Shown piece after piece: positions 1 to 10,000 of a stretch of 64,000 bases of DNA. Below the pieces are notes generated by a model that saw only the letters and a program-made list of their open reading frames with translations, did no database searches and was not told where the DNA came from. Within the stretch, counting starts at the first letter, position 1. Every line of letters begins with the position of its first letter. Origin of the DNA: Diphasiastrum complanatum (lineage: Eukaryota > Streptophyta > Lycopodiopsida > Lycopodiales > Lycopodiaceae); contig CM055092.1 in NCBI GenBank assembly GCA_029204225.1, forward strand, positions 66,316,923 through 66,380,922. The letters run 5' to 3'. The translations under genes and the position numbers were made by a program.

Positions 1-606
1 AATTGCTAAAAATGGCACATAGTTTAGGATCTGACTTTTCACACGTGTGAAACAGGTCTAGATATTTTTAGTAAGTGTATTTTTTCAGTATGAAGAAGTG
101 TCAAACTTCAAGACCTTCGAAATGAGTCCATTTTCATGTATTTTGGACATATATGCCAATTTTACCTATATAGGGCATATTTTAGGTAAGGAGGGTCTAG
201 AGAGAGGAGAGAGAGTCATCTCTCTCAGCTATATATAGCAGGTAGGCCGTGGAGAAACAGGTTGGAGCAGATCCATTGTATTCATTTGCTTAATGAGAGA
301 TTTTTCTATTGGGTTCTCCTTCCATTGTTGGCATTGTGTAGTGATTGAGTTCAAGCTTTGTGTGTATGATCTTAGGTGCTTTCCAAAAGTGGTAGGCTGA
401 TGTATTATGGACTATATAATGCTATTTTGGGCCGCACTTGATGTTTATGGAAGTTTCCATTTGTGATAAATGCTTTTTGATCAAGTTCTTTGCATTCTAG
501 GTAGCATAGAATGTGTTGCCAATTCCTAGCTTATGTAGTTTGGAGTGCAAGCATTCAAGCCAATGATCTTGGAGTTTAGATCCACTTAGGATCTGTATTT
601 TTCACA
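1..606 (+). repeat. 5' LTR of element A (partial)
   Basis: It matches the full 3' LTR at 4852-5498 and ends in TTTTCACA directly before the PBS. A TATA box (CTATATATAG, 229-238) marks the probable U3/R promoter. A 16-bp palindrome with a G-box core lies at 37-52. The part from about 362 to the end is nearly identical to element C, whereas the part before it is clearly diverged. Confidence 0.93.
229..238 (+). promoter_or_regulatory. LTR TATA box of element A
   Basis: CTATATATAG lies in the middle of the LTR, where a Pol II core promoter is expected. Transcription would start roughly 25-35 bp downstream. The same box is at 5121-5130 in the 3' LTR. Confidence 0.65.
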
Positions 607-618
607 TGGTATCAGAGC
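607..618 (+). promoter_or_regulatory. Primer-binding site, initiator tRNA-Met type
   Basis: TGGTATCAGAGC follows the LTR end without a gap. It is the complement of the 3' end of plant initiator tRNA-Met, the standard primer for copia reverse transcription. Confidence 0.93.
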
Positions 619-1779
619 TGGTTGGCTTCTATTTACAGTAAGTATTCCATTTTTGGTGATATTTGGATGTTTGATCAAGTTCTAGCATGATTTTGCATTG
701 CTTTGTTGATCAAATCTTACTAACCTTTGTTTTGTGAGTTGAACTTGTGGATCAAAAGCATATTTCAGGTCTATTGAAGATCAGAGGCTGAAAAGAAACT
801 ATTTTGGATCAGATCATAACACCTAATCATTTGTGATTGTGAGGCTTGTGCATATTCAATACTAACAATGTTCTTTTCAATCCTATTGTTGACAATCTCC
901 ATTCTTGGATGAACACTCTCCTTAAGTGGATGAAACTTCTCCTTAAGTGGATGACAAATGCTCTTTTGAGTGAGTTGTAATTCTCCTAAAGGCTGAGCAA
1001 AGCTCCCATTTGGATGAAAGATCCCCTTTTTTGGGTGAACATATTGTAAGCTCCATTGTGAAGAGCATATTGTAAAGATTGTCATCAATTTTGGCATAAT
1101 TTTTGGTGTACTTTGTTGAGCATGTAAGTAACTCTCCTTATGTAATTTGATTGGAGCATTTGCTGGAAGGTGTTAACCATTATGCAAGTGTGTTTTCAGG
1201 TTCTTAACAGGTTGAGGAACATTCTCATGTGAAGTGATCTTAGATCTACATCTAAACACCAAATTTTGACAAGATAGTGAAGCTAGTCTTGTGATTCACT
1301 AAGTGTGCTCATTCATTCACCTCTAAATCTTGTATTTATCACTTGCTGGAGTTTATAAACTTTTAGAAGTGTGGTTTACATGTGGTTTTACAGGTTGAAT
1401 CAATATCTTAGTGTGGTGATCATATGTTGATCAAGTTTGTTCATTACTAGGTAATTTTGGCATCCTAGTTTTGGGTATTTTCTAAGAATGCAAGTAACTC
1501 TTCACACCATAACTTGATTTGGTCACTTGCTGGAAATTTTGAGAGCTTAAGCAAGAGTGTGTTCAGGTTGGTTTGAGTTTGTAATCCATTCTTAGTGTGT
1601 GCAAAGTGTTGCATGTGTTTCAATCTTCCTTTCTATGCTTGAAAGCCAAATAGTTTCAAGATAGAGGTCATTTAGGGTTCTAAATCTTTTAAGATCTTCT
1701 CCTTCTTCATTTATTGAGAGAAAGGAGAGTGCTAGGTGCATTAGAACAGAGCCTAAGGACACAAGAAGATATTAGCATC
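619..1779 (+). other. 5' leader of element A with three ~183-bp degenerate repeats
   Basis: This is untranslated leader RNA between PBS and gag. Three related units are anchored by CTTGCTGGA-like cores near 1158, 1341 and 1525, each followed by an AGGTT motif. A 24-bp repeat (complement of CATCCACTTAAGGAGA) lies near 900-950. Most of it, to about 1640, is nearly identical to the leader of element C, which suggests a packaging or dimerisation role. An antisense 108-codon ORF at 771-1097 is also shared with C. Confidence 0.7.
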
Positions 1780-2670
1780 ATGACATCCAATGGTGGAATC
1801 ATGTTGGAAGCTAAAGAGAGGTTAAACTCTACAAACTATTCAACTTGGAAAGTGAGGATGGAGTCTTTACTAGAGTTGAATGAGCTAATGGATATAGTTG
1901 TGGGAATTGAAGAAAGACCTCTAATTCTTCAAGAGCAACTAAATTTTGATAGAAGGGCTAAAAGAGCCTTACATATCATAAAGATGAATGTTACCAATGA
2001 ACTTCTTAAAGAAGTTGGTAAATGTACTTCTTCAAGTGAAGCATGGAATGCTTTGAAGAAGATCTATGAGTCCAAATCCACATCTAGGGTTCTCACCCTA
2101 AGAAGGCAAATCTTCCAAAGTTGTCAAAGAGAGGGAGAGAGTGCACATTCATTTGTCTTGAAGGTTAAATCCTTGAATGATGATCTAGCATGCATAGATG
2201 AAAGCATAAAGGATGGGGAACTAGTTCAAGTCTTGTTGAATGGTTTGCTTGATGAACATTCTAACCTTGTACAATGCTTTGCTATACAAAAGTCCTTGCC
2301 AAGTGTCAATGACTTGCAAGAGATCTTGGTGGCTGAAGAGCATAGGTTGCAAGCCAAAGGTGGTGGTGCATCAACACAAGGTGGAGATGAAGAAGCTCTT
2401 TTCACAAAGGGCAAGTTCAAAGGCAAGTGGTCCAAGCAAGGTAGTTTGGAGCATGGAAAGTATTCTTCTTCTTTGCAAAGTAGGAAGCAAGATAAGTCCA
2501 AGTTCAAATGTTTTTATTGTGGAGTGAAAGGACATTTTGCAAATGAATGCCATAAGAAACAAAATGCTAGGTTGTACTTCTTGGAGATGATAATTGTTGT
2601 GCTAACTTGGCAAGCTTTGGTGAATCTATGGTCAATTTTTTGGATCCATTGGATCTTGAAGATGGACTAG
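1780..2670 (+). CDS. gag: Gag of element A (copia-type, one zinc knuckle)
   Basis: Structural nucleocapsid protein expected to form virus-like particles around the element RNA. I chose the ATG at 1780 because it aligns with the Gag-Pol start of element C (MTSNGG against MASNGG); the open frame extends upstream to 1714. The N-terminal part carries the copia capsid-type region (STWKVRMESLLELNELMDIV), then a Lys/Gly-rich linker and a CCHC zinc knuckle (CFYCGVKGHFANEC). It is closely similar to C Gag over its whole length. After the knuckle the frame runs into a short hydrophobic tail and stops at 2670, overlapping the ORF2 frame. In C the frame continues straight into protease, so A has lost that junction. 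Confidence 0.88.
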   Translation: MTSNGGIMLEAKERLNSTNYSTWKVRMESLLELNELMDIVVGIEERPLILQEQLNFDRRAKRALHIIKMNVTNELLKEVGKCTSSSEAWNALKKIYESKSTSRVLTLRRQIFQSCQREGESAHSFVLKVKSLNDDLACIDESIKDGELVQVLLNGLLDEHSNLVQCFAIQKSLPSVNDLQEILVAEEHRLQAKGGGASTQGGDEEALFTKGKFKGKWSKQGSLEHGKYSSSLQSRKQDKSKFKCFYCGVKGHFANECHKKQNARLYFLEMIIVVLTWQALVNLWSIFWIHWILKMD

Positions 2671-4838
2671 TGCTACCTACTAGTCAAATGGAGTCATGTG
2701 GAGCTAAATTAGCATCATGTTTGTACTCTTCTACTCATGGACTTCCAAGGCTTGGTGGTTCTTCAATGGTGCTAGATGGCAAGTGCAAAAATGGAAAAGG
2801 TAAGGAAGGAGCTAACTTCATCAATGGAGTTGATGAAGATTCTTCTTTGGAAGTGATTGTTGCTAATGACTTGTTTGTTCATATGGAAAAAGATGGAGAT
2901 GCTAAGTGTCATTCTTTGCAAGAAGATGGTTGTTCTTCTAATTCTTTTCATATTGATGTATGTAATCATGTGGGAAAAGATGATGGTGCTTTGAGCATGC
3001 TTGAAGGAAATGGTTCTTTTACATCTTTTTGTGATAAAGTCATTTGTGCAACAAGTGGTGTCACATTTCTTCATAAAAAGAGTAGATCAAAGGTTTCTAT
3101 CATGAGACTTGGTGAGGGAGATCACAAGTCAAAAGGAAGAGAAGTATGTGAAGTGTTCAAAGTAGGATGTACTTTGAATGATGTTTTTATGAACGATAGT
3201 GAGGAAGAATCATTATCATATGACTCATTACCTAAATCATTGAGTAGAAGTTCATGTTTGAAAAGAGAGAGTACTTCAATCACTCTTATGTTGAAGGTAC
3301 TAAGGATTCTTTTCTTGGCTTCTAATATTCAAGAGTCTTCTACTTCTTATGGTGCAACTATCAAGAGGGAGGTTTCTAACTTTTGTGGTGCTAGCATTAA
3401 GAGGGAGTCTTGTGAAGGAAAGAGCAATGGAAGAGTGGTTCTTGGGAAGATCCAAAGCATGGATCTAACATCTCTTCATCAACTCAAAGCATTCTATGAT
3501 TGTGGTGGATTGTTCATTCATGGTCAAGATGGCAAAAGGTTGGTTGAAGAAGACTACATGGAGCAACTCAAGTGGCAACTTCTTCAAGGCAAGGGAGATA
3601 TCATTGGTGAGCTTATTGAGGTTTGTTATGAACTCAAGAGGGCTGTTTTGATTAGGTTTGATACTCATCTTCACCTACTCTACTTCATGTTAAATGGAAA
3701 TGTTGGAATCTATCTTTTGGTTTATGATGGTGGCATTGTTTTCACTAACTATAGTGAAGGGTCAAATTTGAGCATTGATGAGATCTTGTGGGATCTTAAT
3801 CATGTGTTTGAGAGGGAGTATCTTCAGAGTTTCAGATCTGAAGATGTTCACATATGCAAGATCTTTGATGTCTTATTGGAAGATCAAGAGGTTGATCTTG
3901 GATTGCTTCATCAACACCAAGAGACAAGTGGCAATTCGAAGCTAGTGAAAAGCATCAAAGAAGAGACAAATGGTCAAGGCATTTTGGATCTGTTTTTACA
4001 GGTTCTTGAAGGTTCAAGTAAGGTCTTTGGAGCTGCAAGGAAGTGTCTTCTTACTCTACCTCACTTGCCTAATCTCATGTATGAACATTGTTATGTCAAT
4101 GTGTTGAAATTGTCAAATTTCAATAAAACTAGTTCCATAGTTTTGCATCCTTTGGATCTTGGAGATGGAATAGTTATCATTGCTGGTTTGTATGATCAAG
4201 TACATGAATTCATTCAGATCTTGAAAGGTATTGAAGTGGTCAATATGTTTTCTTTTGAACAAAGTTCAAGATCTAGTATTCTAGTGTTGGCAAATTGGCA
4301 ACTTGTTGACATTGTAGGATCAAGCGTTGTGTGCAAATCTTGTGGAGGTACTTCAAGTATTTCAAGTTCAGGTTTTGGTCATTCAAATGGAGTAGGGAAC
4401 ACATCTTTTTGGCATTCATTCACTCAAAGGCTTTCATGGATTGAAGATCTACAAAGGCAAGGTGGTGATGGAAGTTCATTCATGGAGATACATGTTGCAT
4501 TCACTATATGTATAGTGAAATGTGGAGGAGGCATGCAAACACTTGTTGATCACTTTCATTTACAACTTGTTTGCTGCTATTTTACAGAGAAACCAGAGAT
4601 GGATACATGGAGGAATTCATTAATTGAGATTCTATGTTCTTTTACATGTACCATTTTTATGATTCTATGTAAAATTGATGTAAGAAATAGTGAAGCATCC
4701 TATATGGACACTATTATCTATATCAATTATGTTGTGTCCTATTTTGTACATATTAGGATCCTTGAGAAGAGATCTATTCTGATGATGGAGATCATTCTTA
4801 AGTTGGAACAAAGTAGTGTTGTAAAACTAGCAAGTTAA
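2607..4838 (+). CDS. ORF2 of element A: unknown ~740-aa protein in place of pol
   Basis: I do not recognise this protein. The frame is open from 2607 with a TTG there and its first ATG at 2628, giving 736-743 codons in the -1 frame relative to gag, which it overlaps. It has no DSG protease motif, DDE integrase, YVDD or RNase H residues. The N-terminal third is Ser/Gly/Asp/Lys-rich and low in complexity. The middle (about residues 290-480) looks globular, with segments such as EQLKWQLLQGKGDIIGELIE and NVGIYLLVYDGG. Two similar motifs, LDPLDLEDGLV near the start and LHPLDLGDGIV near residue 515, hint at an internal duplication. The last 130 residues are Cys- and aromatic-rich and match the ORF at 57966-58445. 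The stop precedes the polypurine tract. A 2.2-kb open frame in AT-rich DNA suggests selection or recent origin. Confidence 0.7.
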   Translation: MASFGESMVNFLDPLDLEDGLVLPTSQMESCGAKLASCLYSSTHGLPRLGGSSMVLDGKCKNGKGKEGANFINGVDEDSSLEVIVANDLFVHMEKDGDAKCHSLQEDGCSSNSFHIDVCNHVGKDDGALSMLEGNGSFTSFCDKVICATSGVTFLHKKSRSKVSIMRLGEGDHKSKGREVCEVFKVGCTLNDVFMNDSEEESLSYDSLPKSLSRSSCLKRESTSITLMLKVLRILFLASNIQESSTSYGATIKREVSNFCGASIKRESCEGKSNGRVVLGKIQSMDLTSLHQLKAFYDCGGLFIHGQDGKRLVEEDYMEQLKWQLLQGKGDIIGELIEVCYELKRAVLIRFDTHLHLLYFMLNGNVGIYLLVYDGGIVFTNYSEGSNLSIDEILWDLNHVFEREYLQSFRSEDVHICKIFDVLLEDQEVDLGLLHQHQETSGNSKLVKSIKEETNGQGILDLFLQVLEGSSKVFGAARKCLLTLPHLPNLMYEHCYVNVLKLSNFNKTSSIVLHPLDLGDGIVIIAGLYDQVHEFIQILKGIEVVNMFSFEQSSRSSILVLANWQLVDIVGSSVVCKSCGGTSSISSSGFGHSNGVGNTSFWHSFTQRLSWIEDLQRQGGDGSSFMEIHVAFTICIVKCGGGMQTLVDHFHLQLVCCYFTEKPEMDTWRNSLIEILCSFTCTIFMILCKIDVRNSEASYMDTIIYINYVVSYFVHIRILEKRSILMMEIILKLEQSSVVKLAS

Positions 4839-4851
4839 GTTGAAGAGGGAG
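4839..4851 (+). promoter_or_regulatory. Polypurine tract of element A
   Basis: GTTGAAGAGGGAG abuts the 3' LTR and would prime plus-strand DNA synthesis. The same 13 bases precede the 3' LTR in element C, in the D-type tail near 31247 and in the element at 57971. Confidence 0.88.
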
Positions 4852-5498
4852 TGTGAAAATTGTCAACATTTCCTTGTCTAGTTTTAGGCCAAAATTGCTA
4901 AAAATGGCACATAGTTTAGGATCTGACTTTTCACACGTGTGAAACAGGTCTAGATATTTTTAGTAAGTGTATTTTTTCAGTATGAAGAAGTGTCAAACTT
5001 CAAGACCTTCGAAATGAGTCCATTTTCATGTATTTTGGACATATATGCCAATTTTACCTATATAGGGCATATTTTAGGTAAGGAGGGTCTAGAGAGAGGA
5101 GAGAGAGTCATCTCTCTCAGCTATATATAGCAGGTAGGCCGTGGAGAAACAGGTTGGAGCAGATCCATTGTATTCATTTGCTTAATGAGAGATTTTTCTA
5201 TTGGGTTCTCCTTCCATTGTTGGCATTGTGTAGTGATTGAGTTCAAGCTTTGTGTGTATGATCTTAGGTGCTTTCCAAAAGTGGTAGGCTGATGTATTAT
5301 GGACTGTATAATGCTATTTTGGGCCGCACTTGATGTTTATGGAAGTTTCCATTTGTGATAAATGCTTTTTGATCAAGTTCTTTGCATTCTAGGTAGCATA
5401 GAATGTGTTGCCAATTCCTAGCTTATGTAGTTTGGAGTGCAAGCATTCAAGCCAATGATCTTGGAGTTTAGATCCACTTAGGATCTGTATTTTTCACA
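4852..5498 (+). repeat. 3' LTR of element A (647 bp)
   Basis: It starts TGTGAAAA and ends TTTTCACA, terminal inverted repeats typical of this LTR family. The internal palindrome is at 4929-4944 and the TATA box at 5121-5130. Confidence 0.94.
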
Positions 5499-5752
5499 GT
5501 GTTTAGAATCAGTTAGTCTGTATTCAAATTTTCAATCATCAACGAACTCAACTGAAGCCGTTTCTTTGCGCCAACTTCAAGCTCTTGTACTCACGCTTTT
5601 TACAATTACCAGAGTGTTGTTGTTCTATTGTGCAGTGTAATATCTGATTCATCTTGAACTCAAGCTTTACTGGTAACTACCACATTTTCGATCCACTACA
5701 CCACCTACTCACCACTTCCGCTGCAAGTATTGATTTTATCTGATTTTCGACA
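5499..5752 (+). repeat. 5' LTR remnant of element B
   Basis: It runs from the insertion point of A to ...CGACA immediately before the PBS. The start resembles a TGTTTAGA-type LTR beginning, so A may have inserted very near the LTR start. No second copy is left in the window, so the boundaries are inferred. Confidence 0.6.
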
Positions 5753-5764
5753 TGGTATCAGAGC
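5753..5764 (+). promoter_or_regulatory. Primer-binding site of element B
   Basis: TGGTATCAGAGC follows CGACA and has the initiator tRNA-Met complement. Confidence 0.9.
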
Positions 5765-5896
5765 AGATGGCTCACTAATCTACATCTTCATTGCGGATTC
5801 AGTCTTTTTTCTACTAAGACTTCATCTCAGCAAGTGTGCATCCAACAGTTTCATGTTATTGTTGTTTCTACCAGTGATATCGCACACAATACCAGA

Positions 5897-6430
5897 ATGG
5901 ATTCGAGTTCTAGTTCTTCTATGATTGACAAGCTTGATGGAGAGAACTACCATCTCTGGAAGTTCAAGATCAGAGTTGTTTTACTAGCCAAAGAACTATG
6001 GGACATAGTTGATGGTACTCAAATCAAGCTAAAGGCTAATGCAACTACCATCACCTAATGGAGACAACGAGATGGCAAGGCTTTTGCCTTAATCACACTA
6101 AATATCAAAGACTCCCAGATCAGTCATATTCGATCTGCTCAGATAGCCAAGGATGCCTGGGACATTCTAGCAACACTTTATGACATCAGAGATGTCACAT
6201 CTAAACTCCATCTGAGGAAGAAGTTCTTCACATTGAGGATGTCTGATGTAGACACTATTTCTAGCCATCTTAATACCTTCAAAAATTTTATGGAGTAGAT
6301 GACTACAATAGGATCAAACATTGAGGAGGCTTAGGGTCGAATTTGAATTTTTCTTCATCATCCCAGTCAATGTAGAAACTCTTCTACAAGTATTGTAAGA
6401 GGACTGGTCAACTCATTAAGGACTACAAAA
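5897..6430 (+). pseudogene. gag: Gag of element B, 5' part
   Basis: The ATG at 5897 opens a frame with a run of Ser residues and then LDGENYHLWKFKIRVVL, the conserved start of copia Gag. A stop at 6056-6058 breaks the frame; beyond it, GKAFALITLNIKDSQ and AWDILATLYDIRD continue the typical Gag alignment, with further stops near 6297 and 6331. The last part (FYKYCKRTGQLIKDYK) is a decayed zinc knuckle in which two cysteines appear changed to Tyr. Element C is inserted here; the frame resumes at 12862. Confidence 0.85.
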
Positions 6431-7085
6431 TGTGAAAAATACAGATCCTAAGTGGATCTAAACTCCAAGATCATTGGCTTGAATGCTTGCACTCCAAACT
6501 ACATAAGCTAGGAATTGGCAACACATTCTATGCTACCTAGAATGCAAAGAACTTGATCAAAAAGCATTTATCACAAATGGAAACTTCCATAAACATCAAG
6601 TGCGGCCCAAAATAGCATTATACAGTCCATAATACATCAGCCTATCACTTTTGGAAAGCACCTAAGATCATACACAATAGCTTGAAGACAATACACACAA
6701 CAATGCTCTCAATGGAGGAAGAAACAATGACAATGATCTATTGATCTCAATGAAGCATACAAAAGGTTTCTCCAACCTGTTCTCCACGACTTCCCTACTA
6801 TTTATGGATGAGGAAGATGACTCTCTCTCCTCTCTCTAGAAGGTACTTGACCCTAGATATTCCCTATATAGGAAAAATAGCTAAAAATGGCTTATATGAC
6901 CAAAATACATCAAAATGGTCTCATTTTGAAGGGTATGAAGTTTGACACTTCATCATACTGAAAAAATACAGTAAATAAAAACATTGTGGCCTGGTTCACA
7001 CGTGTGAAACTCCAGAACCAAAACTATTTACAATTTTAGCCAATTTAGGCCTCAAACTAGCTAGGAAATGTTGACAATTTTCACA
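6431..7085 (-). repeat. 3' LTR of element C (655 bp)
   Basis: Ends are TGTGAAAA/TTTTCACA. In element orientation a TATA-like box CCATAAATAG lies at 6807-6798 and the palindrome TTCACACGTGTGAA at 6995-7008. Bases 6431 to about 6677 are nearly identical to the R/U5 part of element A. Confidence 0.95.
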
Positions 7086-10000
7086 CTCCCTCTTCAACAT
7101 TGGATGCTAGTTTCAACATAGTCTTTGAGCACATTCCAAGATTAGATCTATGCATTAAATATAGGTCCTTTCCCAATGGTTTGGTGAAGATATCAGCCAC
7201 ACACTCCTTTGAAGAGACATGTTGAAGCTCCACCTCTTTGGCAATGACTTGATCTCTCACAAAATGGTGAGCAATCTCAATGTGCTTGCTCCTTGCATGA
7301 AAAACAGGATTGCTTGCCAAGCTTTGGGCTGAAAGGTTATCACAAAGTATGATTGGAGTCTTCTCTGGTTCCAGCAAGTGAAGATCCAATAACATCCTCT
7401 TGATCCAAAGAATCTCCTTGGTGCATGTTGTTAATGCCTTGTACTCGGCTTCGGTGGAAGATAGAGAGATAGTTGGTTGCTTCTTTGATAGCCATGAGAC
7501 CACTCCATCTCCAAGATAGATTGCAAAGGCACTTGTTGACTTCCTATCCATTTGATCACCTGCAAAATCTGAATCTGAAAATCCACAAAGGTTAGGTGTA
7601 GTACCTCCATACAAGATGCCAAAATCTCTAGATCCCGAGATGTATCTAAGTACTCTCTTTCCTAGCTTCCAATGAGCCTCACTAGGATCTTGCATAAATT
7701 GACTTAGTTTACCAACCACAAAGCTTAGATCAGGTCTTGTGATGGTTAACCATATAAGAGATCCTATTAGCTTTCTATAGAGAGTAATGTCCTTGAAGGA
7801 TCTTTCATTACTTCTTGTAGTTAGCTTTACATTTGATTCCATAGGAGTAGAAACAACTTTACAATCTTCCATATGAAACCTTTTTAGAATAGAGTTAACA
7901 TACTTTTCTTGACATATGAATGTAGATTTAGAAGTTCTAATAATCTCTATTCCTAAGATATAATGAAGTTTACCAAGATCTTGAATTTCAAACTCTCTTT
8001 TGAGTGCCATCTTGATTTCATCTATATCTAGATTGTTACCACCACTTAAGATAATGTCATCAACATAGATCAAAAGTAAAGTGATATCATTTTCATTCAA
8101 TCTAAAGTAGAGAGAATGATCATACTCACTCATAACAAAGTTTTGAGAAAGTAAGAAGGAATTGAGCTTAGCATACCAACTCCTTGGTGCTTGCTTTAGC
8201 CCATACAAACTCTTTTGGAGATAGCACACATGATTAGGCTCATCATGTGAAACATAGCCCTCGGGTTGCTCCATGTAAATATCTTCTTCAAGATCACCAT
8301 TCAAGAAGGCATTAGTAACATCCATTTGCCACATATCCCAATCATAAAGAGTTGCAAGAGAGATTAGGATTCGAATAGTTACCATCTTTGCCACGGGTGC
8401 AAAGGTCTCATCATAGTCAATACCATATTCTTGAGCATACCAATTTGCCACCAACCTTGCCTTGTACTTGTTGATTGATCCATCTTGATTTGTCTTGATC
8501 TTGAAGATCCACTTACAACCAATTGCCTTCTTGTCCTTTGGAAGCTTTACCAACCTCCATGTGTTGCTTTTGATGAGTGCTTGATGCTCATGATCCATGG
8601 CTTGGATCCATTCCTTCTTTTGAATTGCTTCACCTACACAAGTTGGTTCATCAAAAGAGGTAAGAAAAGCAAAGTTAGAGTTGTCCACCACTTGCTTTCC
8701 TTTTTCATCATAGGTTAGCCTTGATGGCTTAGCCCTTTGCCTTTGAGTCTTCCTTGAAGTTTGCTTTGGAGTGGCATCTCCATCTTCATCCAAGACATCT
8801 TGCACATCATGATGATTAGTAGGCACATCAACATCAACATCAACAACATTGGAAACATTCTCTTCATGAAAGATGACATCCCTACTTATGACAACTTTCT
8901 TTGTAGAAGGAATGTACACTTTGTAAGCCTTGCTTACTTCACTATAGCCAACAAACACACCCTTCTTTGATGAAGGATCTTCTTTAGTTCTATCATCAAG
9001 TGTGATATTGACAAAACATGTACATCCAAAGATCCTACAATGCTTGACACTCGGCCTTCTACCATAAAGAACCTCATGAGGAGTTTTACCATCCAAGGAA
9101 GCACTTGTCCATCTATTACATAGATAGTTAGCACATGCTAAAGCTTCCCCCCAAAAAGACTTAGCAAGATTAGCATGTAGTCTCATTGCCTTGGCACATT
9201 CACAAAGGGTTCTATTCTTCCTCTCGGCCACTCCATTCTGTTGTGGAGTCCTAGGACTAGACATCTCCCTCTTAATCCCATGTGCTATACAAAAGTCTTT
9301 GAACCTATTTGAGGTGTATTCCCCTCCATTATCAGATCTTAAGCATTTGATCTTTGTATTGAATTGGTTTTCCATTTCATTCTTGAACTTGACAAATGCA
9401 GCAAACACTTCATCCTTACTTTTAAGAAGATAGATCCAAGTATACCTACTAAAGTCATCAATGAAAGTTGCATACATCTTTGCCCCACCATTTCTAGTTG
9501 TACTAGAAGAATGAATATCAGAATGCACAAGTTGAAAAGCTTCTTTAGATCTAGAAGTAGATCTAGAATAAGCAAGTCTATGAGATTTGGACAAGGCACA
9601 ATGTTCACAAACACTATTGTTTGCAACAAGACTTTTAGGGAGACCAAGAACAAGCTCTTTCTTTGCCATTACCTCCAAAGATTTGAAGTTGGGATGGCCC
9701 AACCTCTTGTGCCAAACTTCTTGGTTTGTCAATTGCTCCCTAGCCATACATCCTTCATGATTAGAGATCACACATGCATCAAGCTTGAAAAGTTTACCAT
9801 GCCTCCTACCTTGAGCAATCAAGGATCCACATTTACTTATCAAACATGCATCTCCAATGAACTCCACATCAAGTCCTTTGTCAATCATTTGACTTACACT
9901 AAGCAAATTCTTAGTGATTGAAGGAATGTACAAAACATTTTCAAGATTTGCTTTCCTATTTGTTGAAAGGGAAATAGGAATAGTGCCTATGCCTTTGATG

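Larger units (their letters stand above)
1..5498 (+). mobile_element. Element A: non-autonomous copia-related LTR retrotransposon, pol replaced by ORF2
   Basis: The two LTRs match with an offset of 4892; the first 41 bases of the 5' LTR lie before the window. Order: LTR, PBS at 607, leader, gag (1780-2670), a long unrelated reading frame (to 4838), polypurine tract, LTR. No protease, integrase, reverse transcriptase or RNase H motif is visible, so transposition must rely on enzymes supplied in trans, most plausibly by relatives of element C. I saw one difference between the LTRs over the visible 606 bp (A at 414, G at 5306), which suggests recent insertion. The 3' flank begins GTGTT; the matching left target-site copy is outside the window. 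The insertion lies in or beside the 5' LTR of older element B. Confidence 0.9.

Noticed and set aside
607-618. tRNA gene at the initiator tRNA-Met match
   Set aside because: Only the 12-base PBS is present, without any tRNA body. The same applies to the other PBS sites.
9364-9921. 185-codon ORF antisense to Gag-Pol of C
   Set aside because: Shadow of the intact Gag-Pol frame on the other strand; no domain.
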